Source: Spirochaetales bacterium
GTDB taxonomy: Bacteria; Spirochaetota; Spirochaetia; SZUA-6; DRHE01
DNA: 11,704 bases
Reading direction: 5' to 3'
NCBI GenBank assembly: GCA_016935715.1
Contig: JAFGQJ010000237.1
Coordinates: 1-11,704, forward strand
Shown here: piece after piece, positions 1-7,868 of the stretch
Position numbering within the stretch: the first letter of the stretch is position 1
How the letters are laid out: each line of letters begins with the position of its first letter
The notes under the pieces: generated by a model
Databases searched by the model: none
The model's input: the letters and a program-made list of their open reading frames with translations, nothing else
Told to the model about the DNA's origin: nothing
Position numbers and translations under genes: made by a program

Positions 1-3000
1 AACTACAGCTGCTCGAAGTTCCGCACCCTGCAGCTCAACCGCCGCACCGGTCTCCAGGGGGGCAGATCCTTCTACGCCACCTTCGTGCTGTACGTGGAAG
101 AGCCGGGCGAGTACGAGCTGTGGTACGGGGGCACGCCTCCCGGACCCGCCGACGAGCTGCTGCCCTCCTACGCCTCCCCCTTCTCCATCAACCTGGACGG
201 CTCCGAGGCCTTCTCCGCATCCCGTGAGAACGTTGCGGTGGTTGAGCAGTACGCTCCCTCGTACTACTGGAACTACGTGGGGGACATCCCCCTGGAGGCG
301 GGACAGCACACGATCGATTTCCGCGTCAGCTTCACCCGCGGGTACGACGGCCGGTTCTACTTCTACCTCGACTGCTTCTTCCTGGCGAAAAAACAGGCGG
401 CCCTGGACCAGGGGCCCCTGCCTGAGTTGTTTCCAATGGACAGGGGGAACCGCTCCATCGACACCCCCTTCAGACCCTTCGAGGAGTACCAGATCGAGAT
501 CCGGGACAATCCGGATGAGCTGGCCGGGTACCTGGAAATCGCCCAGATCTATTCTCTGGTCGGGGATCATCTGAACGCCCTCAAGTATCTCAAACGCGCC
601 GGATTGCTCGATCCGCAAAACATCGAGGTCCAGCTGTTGACCGCCAAGAACCAGATATGGAAGGGGGATGTAACCGAGGGATTGAAGAGCTACCGCTCCC
701 TTCTGCTGCTCGATCCTTCCAGGCTGGATCTCTGGCTGGAGGCGGCCAAGGTCGCCGCCTGGACCGGCCGCTACGAGGAGTCGATCGACCTGTACCGCAA
801 TGCCCTGCAGCAGCACCCCGACGACATCGATCTGATCGCCAACCTGGCTCTGGTACACCAGTGGGCCGGAGAGCAGCAGAAGGCGGACGAGCAGTTCCGG
901 CGTGCTTTGAGCCTTGCCTCGGAGGACTATCGGAACGTGGTGGACCTGGCCGAGTCCTACAGCATCAACGGCGTGCCGGAGCGCAGTGTCAACGTGTTGC
1001 GCAGCAACATCCGGCGCTACCCCGACAGGCTCGAGCTGTATCTTTCCCTCGTGGAAGTCTACACCCGCCTGGACAAGGCCGAAAGAGCGCGGGAGGTCCA
1101 GGAGCTGATAACGGCGACGTTTCGCCAGTCCCCCAGGCTTGCCCGGTATCTGGAGCTGTACTACACGAAGGAGAGTCTCAAGGAGCGGGTCATAGCCGGC
1201 TACCTGGAGCAGCTGGAACGCCAGCCGGACAACCTGGAGCTGCGGGAGACCCTGGCCCAGACCTACTTCTGGAACGGGAAGCGCAGGGAAGCGATCGGAG
1301 AGCTGCAGAACGTGCTGGCGAATCACGCCTTCATGGAGATCAACCAGCTCGATCAGAGCTCAGCCCGGCTGCTCGAGCTGCTGGACAGGATCCACCTGTA
1401 TCTGGAGTTCTGCAGCCGTGTCCCGCAGCTGATCGAGGAACGCAGGAGTGAGATCGGTGCGGCCCGCTCCGCCTGGGAAGATGCCCGCAAAGCCTACGCG
1501 AAGTTCCGGGAGGAGGTCGAGGCGGCCCGGGACAGGGACGAGGCACCGCCGGTGCCGGAGGGAACCGATCCCCAGGATGCGCTCCGGGATGCCGAGGCGG
1601 CGCTGGCATCGGCTCTGGCGGCGGGAGGGAGCCTGGCGGACAAGATCGAAGAGATGGCGGATGCCATCGAGGCCGATTGGAATCCGGTCTCAGAGCTGCT
1701 GGAGGAGGAAACCCGGGAAGCGGAGACTTTCGACAAGATCGTCAAACCGATCCGGTGGGAGTGGGATCGCAGGAGCTTCGTGGAAGAGCTCGAGTCCCTG
1801 GACAGCGTTCTGTCCGACTACGTGCTGGCAAAGATACATCTGGCGGAAGGACAGCTGGACGACGCCTGGCGGCGCATCTTCTCCAGGGCGGAGGCGGCGC
1901 ATCTGCCCCGCCAGTATCAGACGGCGCTGTTTCGGACCCTGCTGTGGCAGACCAAAGTGCCCGAGGCCTTCGAGCTTCTCGAAAGCGCTCCATTCGATGC
2001 CTTCACCCTGCTGCCGCACTGGCAGCGGTTGGACGAGCTGCGCGCGGCCGCGCAGCTGCCGGCCGACAGCGCCGCCGGGGGGATCGGGGGCACGGTCCGG
2101 GATGCGGCGGCGGAGGCCTCCGCAGCCCTCGACGCTCTGGATGAGGCGGAGAAGCTGGCAGAAGAAGAAATGCAGGAGCTGGCGGAGAGCCGGGAGACCC
2201 TGATGCGCCTCTACGAGAACCGGCTGATCAGGAGCATGTACCGGCTGGGTGAAAACACCTACCTGATCCGCAACCAGCTGGGCGATTTCTACCTCAGCGA
2301 GCGGAACTTCCCCGCAGCGATCCGGCAGTACAGGCAGGTTCTGGCCATCGATCCCTGGGACATCGAGACGATCTACGACCTGGGCACGATCTACGAGTGG
2401 AGCGGGGATTGGAAGAGGGCCATGACCAACTACCAGCGGGTGTACTGGTCGGATCCCCTCTACGAGAACGTCAGCGCCCGCTACAACCAGCTGGCCCGGC
2501 AGCACGCGGACAGCTTCGAGCTGAACATCTACACCCTGCTGGAGAGCTCCAGGCTCACCGTTCGCAGCTCCGCCTCCTACCACACGTGGCTCAGCACCGC
2601 AGTCGGGGTGGAGGTGGACTACACGGCCGACGGGGTGGACATCAATCCGGAGCTCATCGGGGAGGCGTACTACATCCATCATCTGCGGATCGGCGTGCCG
2701 ATCAACTTCTACACGGCCGGGTTCGTCCTGACCCCGTCGATCGGCGCCCACGCCCAGAACCTGGAAGCGCTGTTCGAGGCGGGCGACGCCGTGCAGGTCG
2801 TTCCTCAGGCGGGGCTGGACTTCGGCTGGGCCCTCGGCCGTTATCTGTATCTGAACGGCGGATTGTCCTGGGGTTGGAAGAGCGAGACGGACTCGCTGGA
2901 TGACTTCGATTTCTTTGCAGAGGCAGCCGAGCTGAACCTCAGCACCTCCCTGTCATTCATCAAGGCCTACCCCTTCCGCTACAGCTCCATGCGCACCTAC

Positions 3001-3489
3001 GGCAGGGTCGAGCACGTGTCCCCCTGGCCCGGCTTCGGATTTTCGGGCTCGGACAGCAACTGGCTGTACAGCGCGGCTCAGGAGCTGATCCTGGGGATAC
3101 TGCGCGTGGAGGAGCCCAGCGTGGAGCTGAACCTGGTGGGCAGCTTCTCCTACCAGGAAAGCGAGAAGGACGCGGTGTACTACACGCCGCAGGGTGAAAT
3201 GGTGGCCGGCGGCGGGCTTTCCGGCAGCGCCTGGATCCCCGTGGGAGAGGCGAGCAGCCTCAACGTGGGGTTGAGAGCCGTGGCCGCCATGACCTGGGAG
3301 GAGATGAGCGTCGACGAGCCGACCTTCGATGTAGAGGCAAATCTGGGCCTGAGCAGGGGTGAGGGGTACTACTACCTGCGGGCTGCGATCCACAGCCCCT
3401 TCGACTACAGCAAGGCCGAAGACGACTACCGTTCCCTCTACGTGGGGCTGGGCTTCTCCTCCCGGCTGCCGAGGCTGCTGGCCCCCTGA
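1..3489 (+). CDS. CBM-like/TPR/outer-membrane beta-barrel protein (PelB/PgaA-like exporter architecture), 5' partial
   Basis: The reading frame is open from the first base, so the gene begins upstream; GTG 85 lies inside a continuous domain and is not a convincing start. 1162 residues are visible. Residues 1-131 look like a carbohydrate-binding beta-sandwich (CBM6/35 style: VEEPGEYELWYGG, then an aromatic closing strand FYFYLDCFFL). Residues about 173-443 are TPR repeats with typical A/Y/L/P spacing. Residues about 473-670 and 700-733 are charged Ala/Glu/Arg-rich helices, probably coiled coil. A second TPR block covers about 754-833. From about 836 to the end there are alternating aromatic/hydrophobic beta strands with Gly-rich turns, as in outer-membrane barrels. 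TPR plus C-terminal barrel is the layout of PelB and PgaA, which pass exopolysaccharide across the outer membrane; a similar role here is inference. The protein ends in LLAP rather than the usual terminal aromatic. Stop TGA; the next gene starts 61 bp downstream. Confidence 0.85.
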   Translation, partial: NYSCSKFRTLQLNRRTGLQGGRSFYATFVLYVEEPGEYELWYGGTPPGPADELLPSYASPFSINLDGSEAFSASRENVAVVEQYAPSYYWNYVGDIPLEAGQHTIDFRVSFTRGYDGRFYFYLDCFFLAKKQAALDQGPLPELFPMDRGNRSIDTPFRPFEEYQIEIRDNPDELAGYLEIAQIYSLVGDHLNALKYLKRAGLLDPQNIEVQLLTAKNQIWKGDVTEGLKSYRSLLLLDPSRLDLWLEAAKVAAWTGRYEESIDLYRNALQQHPDDIDLIANLALVHQWAGEQQKADEQFRRALSLASEDYRNVVDLAESYSINGVPERSVNVLRSNIRRYPDRLELYLSLVEVYTRLDKAERAREVQELITATFRQSPRLARYLELYYTKESLKERVIAGYLEQLERQPDNLELRETLAQTYFWNGKRREAIGELQNVLANHAFMEINQLDQSSARLLELLDRIHLYLEFCSRVPQLIEERRSEIGAARSAWEDARKAYAKFREEVEAARDRDEAPPVPEGTDPQDALRDAEAALASALAAGGSLADKIEEMADAIEADWNPVSELLEEETREAETFDKIVKPIRWEWDRRSFVEELESLDSVLSDYVLAKIHLAEGQLDDAWRRIFSRAEAAHLPRQYQTALFRTLLWQTKVPEAFELLESAPFDAFTLLPHWQRLDELRAAAQLPADSAAGGIGGTVRDAAAEASAALDALDEAEKLAEEEMQELAESRETLMRLYENRLIRSMYRLGENTYLIRNQLGDFYLSERNFPAAIRQYRQVLAIDPWDIETIYDLGTIYEWSGDWKRAMTNYQRVYWSDPLYENVSARYNQLARQHADSFELNIYTLLESSRLTVRSSASYHTWLSTAVGVEVDYTADGVDINPELIGEAYYIHHLRIGVPINFYTAGFVLTPSIGAHAQNLEALFEAGDAVQVVPQAGLDFGWALGRYLYLNGGLSWGWKSETDSLDDFDFFAEAAELNLSTSLSFIKAYPFRYSSMRTYGRVEHVSPWPGFGFSGSDSNWLYSAAQELILGILRVEEPSVELNLVGSFSYQESEKDAVYYTPQGEMVAGGGLSGSAWIPVGEASSLNVGLRAVAAMTWEEMSVDEPTFDVEANLGLSRGEGYYYLRAAIHSPFDYSKAEDDYRSLYVGLGFSSRLPRLLAP

Positions 3490-3535
3490 ACGTGAGAGCT
3501 CAGACGGTGTATTTTGAGATGACAGAGTTTATATG

Positions 3536-3541
3536 GAAGGA
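3536..3541 (+). promoter_or_regulatory. Ribosome binding site deciding the DUF2194 gene start
   Basis: GGAAGG followed by A gives an AAGGA core ending 9 nt before ATG 3551. It lies just inside the alternative reading frame start at 3533, which has no comparable purine tract at the right distance. Together with the signal peptide this favours the 3551 start. TGGAA and TTCCA at 3534-3538 and 3545-3549 could pair and partly hide the site; that is only a weak possibility. Confidence 0.55.
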
Positions 3542-3550
3542 TTTTTCCAC

Positions 3551-5953
3551 ATGAGACTGCGAACGGGCCTGTTGAGCATCCTCCTGCCTCTCCTGCTGCT
3601 GCTGCCGGTTCAGGGAGCCTTTTCGTCAACCTTCGAGCGGGAGATCCTGGCCCTCTACAAATCCTCCGACGGTCAGACGGAGCGGGAAAACGAGATCTTT
3701 TTCTACCTCTCCCGGCCGCTCAGGCAGATGGGCTTCACCGTGCGCTACTGGGACATCGACGGCGGGAACCCCGATTCCGGCACCCTGGACCGGGTGCGAG
3801 CGGTGATCAGCTGGTACCGGGGGGCGGCCATGAAAGCTCCTCAGCGATACCTGGAGTTCCTTGATGATGCCATGGACCGGGGTATCAAGGTGATCGTGTT
3901 CGACAACTTCGGCGCTTATCAGGATCGGGACAGCAAGGAGTACGTGGAGCCGGGCCGGATCAACCCGACTCTCTCCCGTCTGGGAATCATGTACTTCGGC
4001 GACTGGACCCAGGACGCGGGGGTGTTGAGGATCGTGAGCAAGGATTCCCGCATGGTCGAGCTCCAGGGGGCCCAGGATCTGCGGGCCTCGGCTTTCTTCT
4101 ACCGTTTTCTCGAGCACGACCGCAACCTCAGGGTCTACCTTTCGATCGAAAGGACCGACCGCCCCTACGCACCCAGTCCGGTGATCGTGACCAACCGCAA
4201 CGGGGGGTTCGCCCTGTCGCGCTACATCTACCGGATGGAGGGGGGCAAGGTCAGGCTGCTGCTCAACGTGGAGGCCTTTCTCCGGGAAGCCCTTTTCCCC
4301 CGCGCCGAGCAGGAGCGGATCGCCCTCCTGGCCGAAAGCAGCGACACGGCCACCGCCAGGACCCTGGAGTACACGACGGCGCTGCTGAAACGTGCCAAGC
4401 TGCCCTTCCAGGTCATCGACGGGCAGGAGCTCGCCAAGCTGGTGCCGGGGGATCTGCGGCCCTTCACCGCTGCCGGATTGATCCTGAAAGGCGACGGCGG
4501 CCTGGATCCGAAAGTGCTGGAGGATTTTCTCGACCAGGGCGGCGGGGTCGTATCCCTGGTCGGGGGGGATTTCCAGAAGCTGGCCTCGGTGCTGGGTCAG
4601 ACCCGCGGCCGGGGCAGGCCGGCAACCAGGACGGGCTTCCGTTTCCGGGAGGGCTTCCTGCTGGGCGAGGGGCTTTCCCTGGAGGGAGAGACCTTCCTGT
4701 GGCTTGCCGGAACCGGCTCCCCGGCTGCGGATGCGGAGATTCTAGCCTACAGCCACAGGGAGAACCATCCCCTCCTTTGGAGCGTTTCCAGGGGCAAGGG
4801 GAGGGTGCTGAGCTGGAACTGGAACGGATTTCACACCGGGGATTTCCAGGGATTCATCCTGGAGTCGTTTCTCTACCTGCGGCCGGTGGGCGTCGCCGCT
4901 ACCGCAGGACTGGGCATCATGTTCGTGGACGACTGGCCGATCCCGATGTTCAATGTGGTCAAGGCCCCCCTGTTGGTGAAGGACACCGAGTACTACACGC
5001 GGCAGTTCTGGCCCGACATCAAGGCCATTTTCGGCAGCCGTTCCATCCCCTACGTCAGCTATGTGGTGTTCAACTACAACGCCAGCGTGGAGCCTCCCTT
5101 CGGAAGCGGGGAGTTCTTCGTGGCGGAGGATCAGGCCACGGTGGAGATCGCCCGGGAGATCCTGGAGAGCGGACAGGAGCTGGGTTTCCACGGCTACAAC
5201 CACGTTTCCCTGACGGAGAACAGGACCAAGGTCAACGTGGCGGTCTGGCCGTCGCAGCAGGCCATGGAGCAGTCTCTCCAGGCGGCCAGGCGGGAGTGGA
5301 TCGGCCTGTTCGGCGAGCACACCCTTCCCTACGCCTACATCGCGCCCAACAACATCATCTCCGAAACCGGGATCGCGGCGGTGCACAATGTCTTTCCCTC
5401 GATCAAGGTGATGTCCTTCCTGCGCTCCGGAGCGGGGGAGGAGACCCGCAGCGTCTTCGGCCCCCATCCCCGCTTCCCCGATCTATACCTGATCCCCCGC
5501 ACGTCCAGCGGCTACCCCTTCACCCAGGCGGTGCGTCAGCTCACCGTGGCCGCCGCTTCGGGGGCGGGGATCTGGGCGCATTTCATCCACGCCGACGACA
5601 TCTTCGACCCCAACCGCTCGCGGGGGATGAGCTGGGAGCAGCTGAAGGGGGAGCTCACCGGCATGCTCGACTTCGTGGGTCGGCACTACCCGTGGATCCG
5701 CTTCGTGAGCCTCCGGGAGGCTCACGCGAGGCTGGAGAGCCTGGACGACATCGGCGTGGAGTACCGCTGGCTGGAAGGCGATCGTCTGGAGATCCGGTCC
5801 ACCTCTCCGGGGCTGCCGCTGCGCATCCGCATGAACGGCTACCACTTGAAGAGCAGCCAGGGCGTGAAGGTGCTTTACCAGTACCGTCAGATGCCGGCCG
5901 TCGTGCTTGAGATGGAGGGCACCCTGGGGATCCTGGAGTTTTCCAGGCGGTGA
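3551..5953 (+). CDS. Exported DUF2194-type protein with NodB-like polysaccharide deacetylase-type C-terminal domain
   Basis: 800 residues. I chose ATG 3551 over the in-frame ATG 3533 because it has a GGAAGG Shine-Dalgarno sequence about 9-10 nt upstream and gives a clean signal peptide (basic MRLR, then a Leu-rich core, cleavage near residue 22-26), so the product should be periplasmic or surface-exposed. Two similar alpha/beta segments start near residues 32 (ILALYKSSD) and 257 (IALLAESSD). The C-terminal half from about 455 resembles a NodB fold: FVDDWP with Asp460/Asp461 at the motif 1 position, HGYNH (His547, His551) at motif 2, YIAPNN near 600, and WAHFIHADD (His677, His680) late in the domain. 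The overall pattern matches what I know as DUF2194, a family without an assigned reaction. Placement after a TPR-barrel exporter suggests deacetylation or other trimming of an exported polysaccharide, like PelA or PgaB. Fold assignment is moderately sure; substrate unknown. Confidence 0.82.
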   Translation: MRLRTGLLSILLPLLLLLPVQGAFSSTFEREILALYKSSDGQTERENEIFFYLSRPLRQMGFTVRYWDIDGGNPDSGTLDRVRAVISWYRGAAMKAPQRYLEFLDDAMDRGIKVIVFDNFGAYQDRDSKEYVEPGRINPTLSRLGIMYFGDWTQDAGVLRIVSKDSRMVELQGAQDLRASAFFYRFLEHDRNLRVYLSIERTDRPYAPSPVIVTNRNGGFALSRYIYRMEGGKVRLLLNVEAFLREALFPRAEQERIALLAESSDTATARTLEYTTALLKRAKLPFQVIDGQELAKLVPGDLRPFTAAGLILKGDGGLDPKVLEDFLDQGGGVVSLVGGDFQKLASVLGQTRGRGRPATRTGFRFREGFLLGEGLSLEGETFLWLAGTGSPAADAEILAYSHRENHPLLWSVSRGKGRVLSWNWNGFHTGDFQGFILESFLYLRPVGVAATAGLGIMFVDDWPIPMFNVVKAPLLVKDTEYYTRQFWPDIKAIFGSRSIPYVSYVVFNYNASVEPPFGSGEFFVAEDQATVEIAREILESGQELGFHGYNHVSLTENRTKVNVAVWPSQQAMEQSLQAARREWIGLFGEHTLPYAYIAPNNIISETGIAAVHNVFPSIKVMSFLRSGAGEETRSVFGPHPRFPDLYLIPRTSSGYPFTQAVRQLTVAAASGAGIWAHFIHADDIFDPNRSRGMSWEQLKGELTGMLDFVGRHYPWIRFVSLREAHARLESLDDIGVEYRWLEGDRLEIRSTSPGLPLRIRMNGYHLKSSQGVKVLYQYRQMPAVVLEMEGTLGILEFSRR

Positions 5954-5980
5954 GACCGAGCGGTGGATCGACAAAGTGTT

Positions 5981-5984
5981 GGAG
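5981..5984 (+). promoter_or_regulatory. Ribosome binding site of first amidohydrolase
   Basis: GGAG with a 6-nt spacer before ATG 5991. It supports this start over the upstream open frame, which would overlap the end of the DUF2194 gene. Confidence 0.6.
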
Positions 5985-5990
5985 TGCGAA

Positions 5991-6914
5991 ATGATCGACG
6001 GAATAGAGATCGTGGACGCCCACATGCACATCATGACGGCGGCGACCAATCGCTGGATCAGACAGCGGCTGGGCGAGAAGGATCCCGGCTACAGGCGGGC
6101 CTACCAGCTCTGGAGCGATGGATTCAGGAAGAGGTACGACAGCGAGCTGGGGGAGGAGAACGAGGATCCCCCGGAGAAGCTCGCCCGGGACTGGGCACGG
6201 GAGCTGGACCGGCACGGGGTGGACAGGGCGGTCTTCGTGGCCCTGTACCCGGAGGAGGATGAGCTTACCCAGGTGATCGAGGCCGGCGGGCAGCGCTTCT
6301 ACGCCTTCGCCACGGTGGATCCGAGAGAGGCGGATGCGGCCCAGCTGCTTCGCCGGCGGATCGTGGAGCAGGGCTACGTCGGGCTCAAGCTCTATCCCAC
6401 GACCATGGCTTTCCTGCCCTCCGACAGGGCGGTGTATCCTCTCTACGAGGAGTGCCGCTCCCTCGGCGTCCCGGTCCTGTTCCACCTGGGAATAACCCTG
6501 CAGTACGAGGCCGATCTGCGCTATGCCAATCCGATCGAGCTCCACCCCGTGCTCAAGGACTTCCCGGAGGTCCCCTTCATCATCGCCCACTTCGGGGCCG
6601 GCTACTTCCGGGAGGTGCTCTTCCTGGCCTACCACGTCAACAACCTGCACGTGGATACCTGCGGCAAGAACGTCTGGATCGATTACCTTCCCTACCGGAC
6701 GACCCTCTCGGAGGTCTTCGAGAGAACCCTCCAGGTGTTCGGGCCCGAGCGGATCATCTTCGGCACCGACTCCCGCATGCTCTCCCGGGGCTATCGCAGG
6801 GCCGTGCTGCGGCAGCAGCTGGGCATTCTCAGGAGCCTGGAGCTAGGCAGGGAGGAGATCTCCCTGATAATGGGGGCCAACATCCTGCGCCTGATCGGTG
6901 GGTCGAAGACATGA
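5991..6914 (+). CDS. Amidohydrolase_2 family metal-dependent hydrolase (first of tandem pair)
   Basis: 307 residues, full length for the amidohydrolase_2 (PF04909-type) TIM-barrel family, which includes lactonases, hydrolases and nonoxidative decarboxylases. ATG 5991 is chosen because GGAG lies 6 nt upstream and the protein then starts right before the first barrel strand (MIDGIEIVDAHMH); the open frame extends further upstream to 5907 but would overlap the previous gene. Expected metal and active-site residues are present: HxH at His11/His13, Lys133 in GLKLYPT, His165 in VLFHLGI, His200 in IIAHFGAGY and Asp260 in FGTDSRM. No signal peptide, so cytoplasmic. It starts 37 bp after the DUF2194 gene and overlaps the next gene by 4 bp, so it is probably in the same operon. 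The substrate cannot be read from the sequence; a sugar lactone or other carbohydrate-derived compound would fit the neighbourhood, but this is inference. Confidence 0.88.
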   Translation: MIDGIEIVDAHMHIMTAATNRWIRQRLGEKDPGYRRAYQLWSDGFRKRYDSELGEENEDPPEKLARDWARELDRHGVDRAVFVALYPEEDELTQVIEAGGQRFYAFATVDPREADAAQLLRRRIVEQGYVGLKLYPTTMAFLPSDRAVYPLYEECRSLGVPVLFHLGITLQYEADLRYANPIELHPVLKDFPEVPFIIAHFGAGYFREVLFLAYHVNNLHVDTCGKNVWIDYLPYRTTLSEVFERTLQVFGPERIIFGTDSRMLSRGYRRAVLRQQLGILRSLELGREEISLIMGANILRLIGGSKT

Positions 6915-7840
6915 TCCAGGGAATCGAGGTCATCGACATCCACTCCCATTTCCCCGTCGCCGGGGACTGGTTTCCCGGATACGCCCGGGTGTCCAAGCGG
7001 ATCACGAAGCAGAAGACGGCGCCGGCTGCGGACGTTCAGGGTGAGATCTGGAGGAAGGCTTGGAACTTCCCCGCGGAGCGGGAGGAGGTCACCGACGACC
7101 GGGAGGCCTCGGACCGCTGGTACCGGGACATCGTGGACAAGGGCGTCGAGCGGGTCGTGTTCGTCTCGGGCGGAGGGAACGATCGGCTGGCCGGGATCGT
7201 GGGGTACCATCCCGATCGCTTCATCGGCTTCGCCCACCACCATCCCTTCGCGGACGGCGCCGCCGGGGAACTGGAGCACGCACTGAAAGAGCTGGGCATG
7301 CGGGGCTACAAGCTGCTCGCGCCCTCGCTGGATCGGCCGATCAGCGATCCGGCACTGTTTCCCCTCTGGGAGATCTGCCAGAAGCACGCGGCGCCGGTGC
7401 TCATCCATTTCGGCATACTGGGCGGCTCCGGGGGGATCAGCGCTCACATGAACATCAATCCTCTGGCCCTGCACGACGCGGCCAAAGCCTTTCCCCGGGT
7501 CAACTTCATCGTTCCCCACTTCGGGGCCGGCTACCCCACCGAGCTGCTGCACCTGTGCTGGACCTGCCCGAACGTGTACGTGGACAGCTCCGGCTCCAAC
7601 CAGTGGGTGCGCTGGATGGCCTATCCCCTGACCCTCCAGGACCTGTTCCGCAAGTTCTGCGAGACCGTTGGCCCGGATCGCCTGCTGTTCGCCACCGACT
7701 CCAGCTGGTTCCCCCGCACCTTCACCATGAGCTACCTGGAGGAGCAGCACCGCATCCTGCGCTTTCTGCGCCTTCCGGACGGCGACATCGAGAAGATCCT
7801 GCACGGAAACGCCGAGCGGCTGCTGGGGCTGGAGCGGTAA
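6911..7840 (+). CDS. Amidohydrolase_2 family metal-dependent hydrolase (second of tandem pair)
   Basis: 309 residues. ATG 6911 overlaps the TGA of the previous gene as ATGA, which indicates translational coupling; I see no strong separate ribosome binding site. It is a paralogue of the preceding protein: the N-termini align (MIQGIEVIDIHSHF against MIDGIEIVDAHMHI), and the same residues sit at nearly the same places (His11/His13, Lys134 in GYKLLAPS, His166 in VLIHFGI, His203 in IVPHFGAGY, Asp263 in FATDSSW). The region between residues about 14 and 100 and the loop after His166 (Gly/Ser-rich, then HMNINPLAL) differ clearly, so substrate specificity has probably split after an old duplication. 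No signal peptide, so probably cytoplasmic. It is the last gene of the plus-strand operon and ends 28 bp from a convergent permease gene. Exact reaction unknown. Confidence 0.88.
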   Translation: MIQGIEVIDIHSHFPVAGDWFPGYARVSKRITKQKTAPAADVQGEIWRKAWNFPAEREEVTDDREASDRWYRDIVDKGVERVVFVSGGGNDRLAGIVGYHPDRFIGFAHHHPFADGAAGELEHALKELGMRGYKLLAPSLDRPISDPALFPLWEICQKHAAPVLIHFGILGGSGGISAHMNINPLALHDAAKAFPRVNFIVPHFGAGYPTELLHLCWTCPNVYVDSSGSNQWVRWMAYPLTLQDLFRKFCETVGPDRLLFATDSSWFPRTFTMSYLEEQHRILRFLRLPDGDIEKILHGNAERLLGLER

Positions 7841-7855
7841 CCGGCGATATGCCGG
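7841..7855. terminator. Short hairpin in the convergent gap (candidate bidirectional terminator, arm 1)
   Basis: CCGGC-GATAT-GCCGG forms a perfect 5-bp GC stem with a 5-nt loop directly after the TAA of the second amidohydrolase. There is no T-run on either side, so it is at best a weak or factor-assisted terminator or 3' end protector. Confidence 0.4.
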
Positions 7856-7868
7856 GACGGTTCGTCCC
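7854..7868. terminator. Short hairpin in the convergent gap (candidate bidirectional terminator, arm 2)
   Basis: GGGACG-GTT-CGTCCC forms a perfect 6-bp stem with a 3-nt loop and ends next to the stop codon of the MalG-type permease. It overlaps the first hairpin by two bases. It lacks a T-run. The position between two converging operons is what supports a termination role. Confidence 0.4.

Noticed and set aside
1690..2751. 353-codon open frame on the minus strand inside the TPR gene
   Set aside because: Shadow of GC-rich codon use; the plus-strand frame has clear TPR and barrel features, and the minus product shows no recognisable domain.
3490..3550. Promoter between the TPR-barrel and DUF2194 genes
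   Set aside because: TTGAGA at 3514-3519 has no suitable -10 box at 16-18 bp; the genes are more simply read as one operon.
4699..5910. 403-codon plus-strand open frame overlapping the DUF2194 gene
   Set aside because: Its Gly/Arg/Pro-rich product has no domain pattern, while the real frame carries conserved NodB-like motifs.
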